NCBI GenBank assembly: GCA_951640165.1
Contig: OX621260.1
Location: 25,934,001-25,998,000 of the forward strand
Length of the DNA stretch: 64,000 nt
Source of the DNA: Pseudoips prasinana
Taxonomy: Eukaryota > Arthropoda > Insecta > Lepidoptera > Nolidae
Direction: 5' to 3'
Below the pieces are notes generated by a model. The model was given only the letters and a program-made list of their open reading frames with translations, was not told the DNA's origin and did not search any database. The translations under genes and the position numbers were made by a program. This document shows positions 19,970 through 30,676 of the stretch, in pieces; positions within the stretch are counted from its first letter, which is position 1; every line of letters starts with the position of its first letter.

Positions 19970-20725
19970 CTGACTATCGAATGCACTAAGAAAGCGTCAT
20001 CTAACAAAAGAATATACAGTTAATCTTCTTCAATCATATGATGTAACTCCATACATTTGTTTGTATTCAAAAACTGTGTGAGAAAGCAAAAACGCGCAAT
20101 CCCGATTTAAAGTAGATATGTACCTACCAATTCATCCGATTTGATTCGCTACAGTATTTTAGAGATGTGAAGTGAAACGTGACGGACCAAAACGCGATAG
20201 CTATAGCGGTTCAGGTAATTTTCGGGTCTTGTCAGTGCTGCCGGGTCTCCGATACCGAGATGGAGATTTCCTTAAATCTAGATCGCTTATTTTTTTATAA
20301 ACTTACCAAAAACTTAAAAAACGATTATATCGAATTGTACAAGAAAAGATGAAAGAATTGTTATTTAGAATCTGGTACAGTGTTTGTTAATATAGTAAAA
20401 TTATTTTCTCCTGTAGACATTAGGTAGGCGGAATATTTAAGCAAAATTTTATTATCTGTGCGACTCTGATTTCCTGTTGTGATGGTCGATTTCTGCAACT
20501 GTATTCATCTTCAAATTTCTGCTGTTGCATTCCTCATTTCCTTAGCTCATTTTACTAAAAAAAATGGAGTAATAAATAATAATAAAATATACGTGCTTAA
20601 ATTATGAGGATATTTTTTTTATTGGCTATGTTTCCAAACTATTGGAAGAGATAAAAATATGTTTTCTTAGAAACCTCTATTAAACTAATTTCAAAATAGT
20701 ATTTTCTTAATTTGGCTACATTTGG
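19970..20725. other. Single-copy stretch
   Basis: No gene, transposon or fold-back is recognised between the minisatellite and the MITE at 20728. Confidence 0.35.
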
Positions 20726-20727
20726 AA

Positions 20728-20846
20728 CAGACGCCAATCTGTCAAACTTCTTTTATGGATTTTCAACTTTATCACAAAAGCATAAGGTTCACTTTCAATT
20801 GGGGAAATTTGACAGATTGGGGATAGCTTGATGAGCTGGCGTTCTG
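20728..20846 (-). mobile_element. 135-bp fold-back MITE, copy 3 (left arm deleted)
   Basis: The left arm reads CAGACGCC and then jumps directly to AATCTGTCAAACTTC, losing 16-18 bp between CC repeats. The right arm is almost intact and is followed by TA. Confidence 0.8.
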
Positions 20847-20849
20847 TAC

Positions 20850-21705
20850 ATTATATTCTCTTTGAGTTCTTAATACCTTCAAGTAAGTCCCCACATACCT
20901 ATGGTATGTTCACATCGAGTAAGAAGCTTCAGAACTTAAAAAAATTACGTGTTTGTATGTTTTTTAAAGATGTAATGGTTTTGTGTAGGAATTGGCAGCA
21001 CCGAGGCTGACAAACGATAGCGAATGCGTGTAACGATTTGTCAGTGAGTTGTATCGGTTCTCTGGGCGTCGGGGCCGCGGCTGTCCCTTGGTCGCGATCT
21101 CTTTACGACGTCGTATATCGTGCGGAGGTAATTGAAGCCAACAGCGCGTGTCTTGTTTGTTTCTTCTGCCTACCTACATTTTATTGTTTCTAACTGTACA
21201 TTTGAAACTGAAGCGAGCTTTATCATTCTACTCAGCCAATCAGACCCTGAATACGTATCTAGTAATTCGATTAGAAAATTTGAATAGACACGGATGTCTT
21301 GTGTTGGAGACTCTATTGAGGATCCTTTCATTGATGATATACAGGGAATTAACTAAGTCTTATAAGAGCCTTAAATGTGATCCACTACTAGTATATTTCG
21401 TATTATATAATATAATAGAGTTTCTTATATGTATTTATAATAATATTTTTAGTTTTTGTTGTATCTTTTGGAGGTAGGTATATGATAATATTTCTTGCTA
21501 ATTCTCCCAACGTAAAATGTATAGTTCGTGTACAAGAAAGCGTTATATTTGATTATTTCATTTCGAGCATGGGAAGCTATAATACTTACTTATCCTTTGT
21601 TGCTTTACCAAAGGCTTAATAACCGAAATTTTATTTATAATCAATTATTTATTGGTCATGCATGTACCATATGTGTCAGAATCATTTAAGTTACCGTGTA
21701 CGTCT
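20850..21705. other. Single-copy stretch
   Basis: No repeat or gene is recognised. A GC-rich patch at 21055-21130 (CGTCGGGGCCGCGGCTGTCC) interrupts AT-rich DNA. The 109-codon plus ORF at 21148-21477 is hydrophobic and low-complexity, with no motif. Confidence 0.3.
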
Positions 21706-21709
21706 CTAT

Positions 21710-21905
21710 TTTGACTTGACGGCTGTTTTCTAATGACTACTCCCGGGACTGATAAATTTACGTGCCTTCCGGAGCATGATCACGCTTAGAAACGTCATCA
21801 CTTAAGCGACCACCCTTCTAACAACTGTTCGACGATATACACATCTCTATTGTCTAACGCCGCTGATGGCTTAACGCCCTGTAAAAGCTGACTATGAGCG
21901 TCTTC
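21710..21905 (-). mobile_element. 5S-headed SINE, copy c (degraded)
   Basis: The minus strand keeps GTGATCATGCTCCGGAAGGC, ACGTAAATTTATCAGTCCCG, GGGAGTAGTCATTAGAAAAC and a worn head. The order is as in the other copies, but the 5S-like section is too diverged to recognise by itself. Confidence 0.45.
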
Positions 21906-22539
21906 TCAACTTCTTATGTCGGGTTTACTATTTTTAAATGAAATATCATATCATTTAAAGTTTTTACACGCGTATGGAAATCGAATGTACCGTTTCGTTT
22001 ATTAAAAATGTATAGCGTAATGCCTCAACAGTGTAGTTTTCCTGGCTGAACGCCGACTCTAAAAATCTCAACTTATAGCTTCATAGTACTATTTTAACCG
22101 AAAAGGCTTAAATAATGGAACAGGTATATTGTACAGATTTATAAAATTTGCATGTTTTTATTAAATCCTTTTTTATGTAAATTATATTATTTACACTGGG
22201 CCTCACACGATTGAACACAAACGACTACAAAATATTATCAGTTCGCAGCACATTACGTCAAACTACTCAACTGATTCATCGATTGTACACCTCGCATGCG
22301 CTTCCTTTGACTGTTTAAATAATGATATTGTATACTATAAATTTTTGTCTCTTTAAACAAATTTTATTTCGACGCCTGCCCCCAAATCTACTTATAAAAA
22401 AAATTATTGCAGATTCTACAATGATATAAAATCCGAAAGAATACTTTATTTCTTGTAACATTGTACTGTGATATAAAATACATCAAATTAAAGGCGCTAA
22501 CTTCTCTAGGTTGGCAATAACTTTTAAGTGCGCTGATGA

Positions 22540-22965
22540 GTAAGCGGAGCGCTACGAGACGTTTTAATATTTTGTTTCTTGTTTCGGCAGCGCGGTGACG
22601 ACCGCCGCGGACGCATATCTCCGCAATTAAGGGCCAGACAAAACGTCGTCGACAGGACCCAAAGCTTCATTAAATATTAAACGCGGTCTGAGCCCGTACG
22701 GGAACAAATCCTACGGCGCATTTAATATTTTACTTAAAACGGTCTACGGATTCCGCCGGCGAAATTTTCTTGCGGGTTTGCACGGCGATTTAAGTTTTGT
22801 TTTAGTGCCCGCGAGGGGTAGCGCTACCGCGTGTCCGCGCCGCTGGTAAATACTTGATGCGGTGCTGTTAATACTACCGCCGCCAAACTTCCACGGTCCG
22901 CCCAACACCACTAAACATCGGGAACTACTTCGCGTCGGCACCTAACCAATTTCCGCAACCATTAA
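22540..22965. other. GC-rich single-copy island
   Basis: About 400 bp are much GC-richer than the flanks, with many CpGs, and share nothing with the repeat families here. Short ORFs are present on both strands (65 codons minus at 22744-22941), none with a motif. ATTTAATATTTTA and TTAAATATTAAA homeodomain-type words sit inside. It resembles conserved non-coding DNA in composition, but this is inference. Confidence 0.35.
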
Positions 22966-23059
22966 TCCTTTAATGAAATATGTGAGCTAATTTTACTTCT
23001 TAACATTAATTTTGCTTCTTAATTAATTTCGTCCGTCCACGAAATGATCGTTCAAAACG

Positions 23060-23330
23060 CTAAGTTATGTAGGTGTTCGTGTAAAGCGTAGTAAGGTAGT
23101 CGCTAATGTGTCCACCAGAACAAATCGTTGGATCGTGCCGCTGGGCTCCCGCGCCTGGCGGAATAACGAAACCGGGAAAATATCGACATTAATCGGATGC
23201 GGTATTAAGTCCCCAACTCTAGCTAATGAATATTCAGTTAAAATGACACCGCTTGTCTTGAATTTGCAAGAAATAATCCCGACGGCGGACACGTATAAAT
23301 CTTTTAGTATCTATCGAATCTTGACACCAT
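23060..23330. other. Second single-copy GC-richer segment
   Basis: GATCGTGCCGCTGGGCTCCC, CGGGAAAATATCGACATTAA and CCGACGGCGGACACG lie in a non-repetitive segment continuing from the 22.5 kb island. ORFs on both strands overlap (86 and 75 codons), so composition is the likely cause. Confidence 0.25.
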
Positions 23331-23698
23331 TCTTAAAACAGAAACGATATTTTATTCAAGTATTGTAGGAGTGTCTCTAATAAATTCTGTTTACGATAAA
23401 GCGAATATAAGATTTCCTTTATAATGGGGATAAATAACTAAGTATACATAATGTAGGACGGTAATCTTAAACCCGACAGGTCCAGTTGGTGTATTTGCGT
23501 TGTTGCTTCCTTCGACCTAAATGCGGAACACAATAAAACGAAAATTACTTTCCCTGTCGTTCTTTTGTACGTCGCATGCGCGCTGTTTCATCTGTCTTTT
23601 GTACTTTAAAACGCGAATATGCGAATTAAATTTACATGTAATACAATGTGTTACTTTTATTCCTACAAATTTATATATTTTGTGTTTTTAATTCGTTA

Positions 23699-24031
23699 TC
23701 TATAGGTACATATAATAAAATCGTAGGCAAGTCAAAACTGTACTTTGAATAATTTTTAAAAAGGATACTTTTGGCGTGATCTACTGTCGATATCGAATCC
23801 AAAAATATAGTATATAGAATTTTTGTCTGTTTGTCTGTTTGGCTGTATGTATGTCCAGGCTAAACTCAAAAAATACTGCATGGATTTACTCCAAATTTTG
23901 CATGAATATTACTAAGAGGTCGGGTCAACATATAGGCAACATATATATTATCACGCTATCTATCACCTTCGGTGAAGGAGCTGTGATCATTTATAAAGCT
24001 TAAGGCGGGTAAAAGCGCGGGGCACAGCTAG
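23699..24031 (+). mobile_element. Non-autonomous Helitron, main subfamily, copy 2
   Basis: Starts TCTATAGGTACATATAATAA after A and ends in the hairpin-proximal GGGGCACAGCTAG before T. The interior has AAATTTTGCATGAATATTAC and GAGGTCGGGTCAACATATAG as in its relatives. The hairpin has decayed (GGCGGGTAAAAGCGCGG). Confidence 0.85.
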
Positions 24032-24244
24032 TCAATTATATAACATTGACACAATAGACACAAAGCTTACACAACTTCCATCAAATAGTATAGGATTAGG
24101 TATTTACCTATCATTATAGGATTTACATGGAATGAAAAACAAATTATTATATGTAGTAATATCGATGTATCTATGTTTGTATATATAATATATAAACTAA
24201 CGGTAGGCTCTCTTACTGAGTACCAATGATTACTATTAAGTACA

Positions 24245-24450
24245 CACAGCAAAATCCCTATTCCTGCCCCTTTGAGAGGTATAGCTCCTCGGCATGCGGT
24301 CAGTCTATAGATGGATGACCATCTAAATTTCTGAGCGTCGCCCTGCTTCGGCAAGCACGTTAAGCCATGACAGAGGCGTATTCAACTGGGCGGCTTGAAC
24401 AACTCTAACGCCAGTTTAACCACTGCCCATACCATAAAGTAAAAAATACT
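24245..24450 (+). mobile_element. 5S-headed SINE, copy d
   Basis: GGCATGCGGTCAGTCTATAG then ATGGATGACCATC retains the intermediate element and box C. GCACGTTAAGCCATGACAGA and CTGGGCGGCTTGAACAACTC follow, with CCCATACCATAAAGTAAAAA at the 3' end. Part of the body is deleted. Confidence 0.65.
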
Positions 24451-24524
24451 ATGTGAATCCAAACAGTAATTCATCTTATCTTTAAATACATCAAGAAGTT
24501 TAAGAACATTAATTATGTGCAAAA

Positions 24525-24655
24525 GGAGGTCTCATCGCAATCTGCAATCTTATCAGGACGAACAGACATGTTCATGTACATAAATATCTGTCCTGGGTGG
24601 GAATCGAACTCAAAACAAGCATTTTCCAACCACTCCAACGGGTCCATCAAGTACA
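24525..24655 (-). mobile_element. SINE M head fragment
   Basis: The plus strand reads AGACATGTTCATGTACATAA, CTGTCCTGGGTGGGAATCGA and CCAACCACTCC, the inverted tRNA-like head and proximal body of SINE M (compare 62760-62875). Confidence 0.6.
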
Positions 24656-24867
24656 CACTAAATACGAGAATAATCTTTAACACGACTGGTCTTGTTAGAG
24701 TACTCTCGTTTTTGTTTCCTTCGACGATCTAAATGCGGACCACAATAACAAAAAAAGTATTTTCAGTTTCGCTTTTTTGTACATCGCATGCACGCTGTTA
24801 CATCTGTCTTTTTTGCTTTAAAATACACTAAAGTAGCACAATCAAGAAGCGAGCCTATTCTTTTCTT

Positions 24868-24985
24868 AAAGGCCGGCAACGCACTTGCAGCTTCTCAGGT
24901 GTTGCGAGTGTCCATGGGCGGCGGTGATCACTTACCATCAGGTGACCCACTTGCTCGTTTGCCATCCTATAACATAAAACAAAAA
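24868..24985 (+). mobile_element. Retroposon Y 3' end, copy 2
   Basis: AAAGGCCGGCAACGCACTTG, TCCATGGGCGGCGGTGATCA and TGCTCGTTTGCCATCC, then an A-rich end. Confidence 0.65.
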
Positions 24986-25689
24986 CAATGTTTTATTTAA
25001 ATATTATTATTTCAAACCTCTTCAAGTTATTATTGATATTGAATAGTAAATTGGAATAACATAATAATAATTAGGGTTGTAACGGAGGCCTCTTAGCGGA
25101 GGCGGATGTGGATGCGAAGATTACGGATTACACCTCCGCGGATGCGGAGGTTAACGGATGCGAATGCGAAGGTGAAAGTGGATGTGAAAAAATAGTATTT
25201 TATGAGTAATATTAATCATTTTTTTAATCTCTTTCCATAAAAACACTTTCATACCTCACTTGTTTTTGGCTTCGTGTGACTTGAGTAAACAATAACAATT
25301 ACTTCGCATTGCAAAGCAAAATTCGGCCGTACGACTGAGTCGTTATCGGTCGTCGCGGCTCGCGCATTATTATTATTCTATGATTTATTTTTATTTTATT
25401 GAAACTTATTCCACAAAACTACAAAGGCGGAAATTTTTGGCTGTGTGGCTGACGGCCATAAAGAATATCGCCACCCACTATCATCCTGTGGGGGGACGTG
25501 TCTATCTTATTGCGATCGCCAACCCGTCTGCCAATCGTGGCGATTATGGCAGATCCCCTCAAATGAAGGACACAACTAAACCGCTGCCCCCAGTCCCCGG
25601 CAGCCATGTTATTCCAAGCCGTGGTAACAGCAGTGGATTCGGCAAGGCAGAAGGTGCTACGAATTCCCGGCAGATTCCGCGTTACTAAA

Positions 25690-25920
25690 ACTGACGACCA
25701 CTGGCCCTGGCAACATACAACACACGCACACTGCGAACCGACGAGAAAATCATCAAACTGGAGGAAGAATTGAGGAGGTTACATTGGCATATAATAGGAT
25801 TATCTGAAGTCCTAAAAGACACGATAATCCTGAAATCCGGGAACTTATTTCCGGGAGGGCGACCAACAGTCTCAAGGTGGTGGTTGAGTTCATAGTCCAC
25901 AAATCCCTCGTCCATAATTA
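25690..25920 (+). pseudogene. RTE LINE endonuclease N-terminal part (broken)
   Basis: Across frames, the segment encodes pieces resembling an RTE-clade endonuclease start: a ...LATYNTRTLRTDE-like beginning, ELRRLHWHIIGLSEV, a SGNLF segment and a SQGG block. The match to the start of APE-type endonuclease is good, but stops and frameshifts break it (for example before GLSEV and after the SQGG block). It continues at 26038. Confidence 0.6.
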
Positions 25921-26037
25921 GTAAAAATTAGGAGTGTGTCGACTAGGGTTGCGTACCTTATACTCCGCATTTATTCGTTGAAGGTCATACAAGTATACGC
26001 GCCGACTTAGACGCACTCCGACGATGAGGTTGAGGTC

Positions 26038-26334
26038 ATGTATGAGGATATATCTAGAACCATACATTCCTCTAACACTTATTTCACTGTGGTCACGGGA
26101 GACTGTAACGCGAAGCTGGGTAAACTTTTCGGGAATGAGCTGAGAGTGGGGCAATTTGAAATGGCCTTCATGGAGAAGGAGGGGCTCTTTATGATGAACT
26201 CCTTTTTCAAGAAGCCGGATAACCGCAAATGGACCTGGGTAAGCCCCGATGGTAAAACAAAAAACGAGATAGACTTTATTTTGTCGACGATAAGACAGAA
26301 GTTCAATGACGTCTTTGTGAAAAGAATGAAATAA
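26038..26334 (+). pseudogene. RTE LINE endonuclease C-terminal part
   Basis: An open frame of 98 residues contains VVTGDCNAKLG (the GD.NA.LG catalytic strand; the usual F is C), then GLFMMNSFFKKP, KWTWVSPDG and NEIDFIL. This is the second half of an APE-type endonuclease of the RTE clade. The remaining catalytic His region (usually SDH) is lost: the frame ends in an AT-rich junction at 26335, where unrelated sequence begins. Confidence 0.75.
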
Positions 26335-26335
26335 T

Positions 26336-27375
26336 AATGAAATAATGAAATTTATTCAGCACTTGGGTATTAACATACACTTGTACTTGTCAAGTTCACA
26401 ATGGAGTACATAAACATAGTCGAATATAGTATAAAATTTACTAAAATATAATTATGAGTCTAAAAAAAATGTATCTATTATTTTGAAATTTAGTTGTACA
26501 ATATTAAAATTAAAGAATTGAAGGCAATGAGCATTTGGCTAGCGCAGAAGGCTCTTAACCAGTACCTTAAATTAAACGATTAATACCCGAGGCCACCCTT
26601 TTAGGGTTCGGGCCGCTGAAGCAAAAGGACAGAATTCTAAGAGAGGGTGTGATCAGTTGCACGGATCACCAATGACGTTTTAAGGGGCCAGAGCGATCCT
26701 CGCCACTGAGGAGCCTACCCTAGCTAACCTGCGGCTTTCTCTAGCTACCTAGGTGGACGACCCGGAGAAGAAAGCCACAAAGAAACTCCAGGCTTGCTTT
26801 TTTCGTCTTCTTTTGCTTTTTGTTTTCGTTCTTTTTTTTTTTAAATCATGTATTTTCTTACATTGTGATGGGCGTTATGTAGGCTAATGCACGCACAGAA
26901 CCGTTGTCATCTAATGAATCAAAAAAAAATGTGAGATAATAAACAATAACATTAAATTTCACTCAAGCAATTAGAATAACCTCTTGCTAGATGAGAAAAC
27001 GGTGGGTACATCCGCGTACATTTACAAAATTAACAAGTCACACGAAGTCAACCAGAGGCAACGACTGTATGAAAAAATAAAATATTATGAGTACCCCAAC
27101 AGCAGTTCGACCAGTTGCCGCAAGCAGCACCCGTTCACGAGTATGACGTGAGGGCCAGCCATCGTCTCCCTCGCCATATTAGAGGGAAGGAAACGACCCG
27201 ACCAACAACGCCACCGCAAGCATTAACGTACAATGGGAGCATGACGAACTTACAACGGGTAGTTCATATTGAAGTCGTTAACAGCCTTCGGCCGAACAGC
27301 GTTTGACGTGTTCAAGATAATATACATTTGTTTAATACTCACTCAACAGACAGATCTCAAAGTCTTTGACTCGCG
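26336..27375. other. Unidentified filler within the LINE
   Basis: This separates the endonuclease and reverse-transcriptase parts. It starts with ATAATGAAATAATGAAATTT, a possible inverted retroposon tail. It has a GC-richer block at 26580-26790 and another at 27090-27300. I cannot assign either. They may be later insertions. Confidence 0.3.
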
Positions 27376-27379
27376 ACAC

Positions 27380-28250
27380 GCGCCCAATTAATACAAAATG
27401 TATTAAAAAAGCCATCGAGCGGAATAAAGGCTCTTAAAGTGTTAGCAAGAGAACTGTGTGTTGCGCAGAGCCAACTGACGAAGCTGAAGACTGAGGATGG
27501 CAGAATCGTCACGTCTCGACCTGAGTTGCTGGGAGAGATCGAGATGTTCCATGGACAGCTGTATACGAGAACCCAGTCACTTGTCGATAGTTGGGCCTCA
27601 GATCCCAGAGCACAACTAACCCGACACTTCACCGAAGACATCCCGGACGTCAGCATGTGCGAGATAAGAATCACTCTCAAACAGCTTAAGAACAACAAGG
27701 CGCCTGGTGATGATGGACGGGCCCTTCAGAAGTTATTTAACACCGTCATAATAGAAGGTCAAACGCCACAAGTATGGCACAGAGGTGGTGGTGCTCTTCT
27801 TCAAAAAGGGCGATAATACCCTCTTGAAAATTTACAGACCCATCACAATGCTGAGCTATGTTTACAAGTTGTTTTCTGCTGGCTGGGCAGCATTCGGGAA
27901 GCTACTCAATAACTTCTCGTCCCATATACCGCAGTGTTTCAATTCGAAAGTCTTCGACCAGTGTGCGATGCCAGTGATGACTAACGGAACAGAGACGTCG
28001 TCGCTCACTATAGGTCTTATCAGGCGGCTCAAGGTCACCCATAGAGCAATGAAAAGAGCTATGCTTGGAGTTTCCCTGCGAGATCGAATGAGAAATGCTG
28101 AGGTTCGCAGGCGAACCAAAGTAACCGACTTAACCCGAAGAATTGCCAAGCTAAAGTGGCAGTGGGCAGGGCACATAGCTCGTAGAGTGGACGGCCGCTG
28201 GCGCAGAAAGGTTCTCGATTGGCGACCACGAACCGGATGATCTTGAACGG
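27380..28250 (+). pseudogene. RTE LINE reverse transcriptase, core deleted
   Basis: The first frame (to about 27816) reads QSQLTKLKTEDGRIV, EMFHGQLYTRTQS, RHFTEDIPDVS and LKQLKNNKAPGDDG, the N-terminal region and motif 0/1 of RTE reverse transcriptase. After a frameshift near 27785 the next frame reads FFKKGDNTLLKIYRPITML and VYKLFS, then jumps to AGWAAFGKLL, which lies after the catalytic core. The YxDD motif and palm are therefore deleted. The tail (QCAMPVMTNGTET, RRLKVTHRAMKRAMLG, KWQWAGHIARRVDGRW) is intact to the stop near 28240. Cannot be active. Confidence 0.85.
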
Positions 28251-28350
28251 GTCGCTGGATGCCGATAGCCAAAGACCGGCAATTGTGGATATCTTTGGGG
28301 GAGGCCTTTGTCCAGCTGTGGGCGTCAATTGGCTGATATGACGATGATGT
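28250..28350 (+). repeat. RTE LINE 3' UTR and tail
   Basis: CCGGCAATTGTGGATATCTT, GGGGGAGGCCTTTGTCCAGC and GATATGACGATGATG end the LINE. An ACAAAGGCGGAA word at 28353-28364 also occurs at 25421-25432, a possible 12-bp target duplication of the LINE. Confidence 0.6.
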
Positions 28351-28562
28351 TGACAAAGGCGGAATTGATGCCAAAGGCATGCTATGCCAGTCGACCTTTG
28401 GGTGATGCAGAGATATATGATTATGCCTTAAATAAAACTCCGTTATAACTCCGCAAAGAAATTGCGGAGGCGGAGGCGGATGCGGAGGTACGATTTCATG
28501 CGGAACTTCCGCAGTAACGGAAGCGGAGGCGAAGATCCGTTACAACCCTAATAATAATTAAC

Positions 28563-28790
28563 GATTCGATTATTGAGGTTGTGGGTTCGATTACCACCCG
28601 GCAAAAATATTTGTGTGCATGAAAATGTCTGTTTGTCCTGAGTTTGGGTGTAATTTATATAAGTATGTATTTACAAAAAATAGTAAATAGTATATGTAGT
28701 ATATCAGTAATCTGGTTTCCATAGTACAAGCTCTGCTTAGTTTGGGATCAGATGGCCGTGTTTGAATAATGCCCCAGGATATTATTATTA
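28563..28790 (+). mobile_element. SINE M, 5'-truncated
   Basis: GTTGTGGGTTCGATTACCAC (B box) leads into TGTCTGTTTGTCCTGAG, GGGTGTAATTTATATAAG, TAGTACAAGCTCTGCTTAGT, GATCAGATGGCCGTG and a (TTA)n end. It begins five bases after the hAT target duplication. Confidence 0.75.
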
Positions 28791-28847
28791 ACTGCGGAGG
28801 TTTTTCCGATCCGGTATGACATGGCAACCTGAAGGCTTGAACGAGCC

Positions 28848-28985
28848 TATTCCTTTCTTAAAAACCGGCAACGCACTTGCGGCTCCTCTGGTGTTGCGAG
28901 TGTCCAGGGGCGGCGGTGATCACTTACCAGGTGACCGACTTGCTTGTTTGCCATCCTATTATATATAGAAAAAAAAAACATATTT
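28848..28985 (+). mobile_element. Retroposon Y 3' end, copy 3
   Basis: AAAAACCGGCAACGCACTTG, GTGTCCAGGGGCGGCGGTGA, TGCTTGTTTGCCATCC and a final A-run at 28969-28979. Confidence 0.65.
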
Positions 28986-28999
28986 CAATGTGCCTTCAC

Positions 29000-29830
29000 C
29001 CACGACGATTTTACGATACGTGTTTTTTAATTAGGATTCCCAACAAAGATTACACTATGCATACAGATTACATTGCCACGGTAAAAAGGTCTTGTGCATC
29101 TTCACTTACAGGAAATCACAGCTTACGAAGAGTAGGTATACAGAAGAAAAACTTAAAGTAATTTACAAACTAATTTTAAGGAAACAAATTCAAACTAATA
29201 TCTAGTATAAAATTACAAACAATAAATTAAATTAGTGCACAGAATATAAACAATTTAATAAATAAAAGTAAAAGTAGTGCAATGTTGCAATAGTCTTAAC
29301 TTAGGTGAGCTCTTAGGAGGCTTTTAAACTTGCTAAGTAAATTATTGAAAATGTCTATATGTTCTACTGATAAAGATTATTAATACCTACTGTAGCTGGA
29401 ATGTGGTTGATGTGGTTAACATATATAAAAGTAAACTATAGGGATTCGTGTTATATGGAACCTACGCCACTGATGCGTTATATAGCTAAAACAAACACAT
29501 GAGACTACTTTCGACAAGACTTCACTGCAAAAACGATTAAGAAAAGCAACTAATCGGATAAGCTTATCTTGTCTGCCACAAGCATGTGTGTAGGTATATA
29601 CATACATACTTACATCTTCTTGGGATGAATTCAATGAGCTTGAATGACGTATGTATGTACCAGGGACGACGGGTACATGTTTTATAAGTGAAACTTATGA
29701 GTTTCAAATCCAATGAAACGTGGCTTCTAATGGACGTTGTGCGTGAAAGTCTAAATGCATCACTGTGATAATACAGCGCCAACCCGTCTGCCAAGGATAA
29801 GCTGTATATGCCAGAAGCATATACCATAGC
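29000..29830. other. Mostly single-copy stretch
   Basis: I recognise only a small LINE-tail-like word (GCGCCAACCCGTCTGCC) at 29778. The rest is AT-rich with short ORFs. Confidence 0.3.
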
Positions 29831-29835
29831 ATTAG

Positions 29836-30092
29836 CACGGTCACCGTAGCCTAGTTGGTAGTGCTCCCGCCTACGAAGTCCTGGGTTCGACTCCCGGTAA
29901 GTGCAAATATTTGTGTGATGAGCACGAATATTTGTTTTTGAGTCATGGATGTTTTCTATGAATATAAGTATTTATCTATCTATATACCTAAGTATGTATA
30001 TCGTCGCCTGGTACCCATAGTACAAGCTTTGCTTAGTTTGGGGCTAGGATGATCTGTGTGACATTGTCCCTAGATATTATTATTATTATTGG
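29836..30092 (+). mobile_element. SINE N with tRNA-like head, copy 1
   Basis: CACCGTAGCCTAGTTGGTAG (A box), a GGGTTCGACTCCCGG T-arm, then TGCAAATATTTGTGTGATGA, GTACCCATAGTACAAGCTTT and GTGTGACATTGTCCCTAGAT with a (TTA)n end. It matches 46705-46958 throughout. It shares its 3' block (AGTACAAGCT.TGCTTAGTTT) with SINE M. Confidence 0.85.
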
Positions 30093-30140
30093 GGGAGGCT
30101 TTTGTCCAGCTGTAGACTTCTTATCTGTTATGATGATAAT
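30090..30140 (+). repeat. RTE LINE 3'-end remnant
   Basis: GGGGGAGGCTTTTGTCCAGC followed by TTATGATGATAAT, as at the 3' ends near 28330 and 50900. Confidence 0.5.
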
Positions 30141-30201
30141 ATAGCGGAATCATGAATTTAACTTGGCACATACACGGGGAACCTTGAAGAGTCTGCTTGT
30201 A

Positions 30202-30336
30202 CAGACGCCAGCACATCAAGCTACCCAAATCTGTCAAATTTCCCCAATTGAAAGTTAACCTTATGCTTGTGTGATAAAGTTGAAAATCGATAAAAGAAAT
30301 TTGACAGATTGGGGTAGCTTGATGTGCTGGCGTCTG
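30202..30336 (+). mobile_element. 135-bp fold-back MITE, copy 4
   Basis: A full-length member flanked by TA on both sides, with arms CAGACGCCAGCACATCAAGC and the complement. The centre reads TGAAAGTTAACCTTATGC then GTGATAAAGTTGAAAATCG. The best example of the consensus in this window. Confidence 0.9.
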
Positions 30337-30417
30337 TACATATAGAAACCTTACGTGATATGTAAGTACATCAAAAGTAGTGTTAATAAAGACTATTGAA
30401 ATACATATAATACACTG

Positions 30418-30532
30418 GACAAGGCCTCCCCCAAAGATCTCCACAATTGCCGGTCTTGCGATATTCGCATCCAGCAGTTTCCAGCGGCCCGCACAAGATC
30501 ATCGGTCCATCTTATAGGCCCGCGCCTGCCAA
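30418..30532 (-). mobile_element. RTE LINE 3' fragment
   Basis: The plus strand shows AAGGCCTCCCCCAAAGATCT, CCACAATTGCCGGTCTTGCG and GCACAAGATCATCGGTCCAT, the inverted ORF2 end and 3' UTR of the RTE family at 50660-50930. Confidence 0.7.
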
Positions 30533-30676
30533 TAATAATAATAGTATTATAATATTTTTTTATTCATGTACATACAAATGTATACAAAATTGTTGAAATT
30601 AATATTCAAAAAATAACTAAACTAAGCTACAGACAGTTCCCTGTACAAGGTTAAACCTGTACCTCAATGATACACA

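Larger units (their letters stand above)
25072..28550 (+). mobile_element. hAT-type non-autonomous element carrying a LINE
   Basis: The left end TAGGGTTGTAACGGA and right end TCCGTTACAACCCTA are perfect 15-bp inverted repeats. They are flanked by identical 8-bp duplications ATAATAAT (25064-25071, 28551-28558), the hAT hallmark. Subterminal DNA on both sides is packed with GCGGAGG/GGATGCGGA words (25083-25185 and 28455-28530), like hAT subterminal transposase-binding repeats. No hAT transposase is seen. Most of the 3.48-kb interior is RTE LINE debris, so the original element was probably only several hundred bases long. Confidence 0.8.

Noticed and set aside
27862..28380. 172-codon minus-strand ORF
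   Set aside because: Shadow of the RTE ORF2, whose plus frame carries recognisable LINE motifs.
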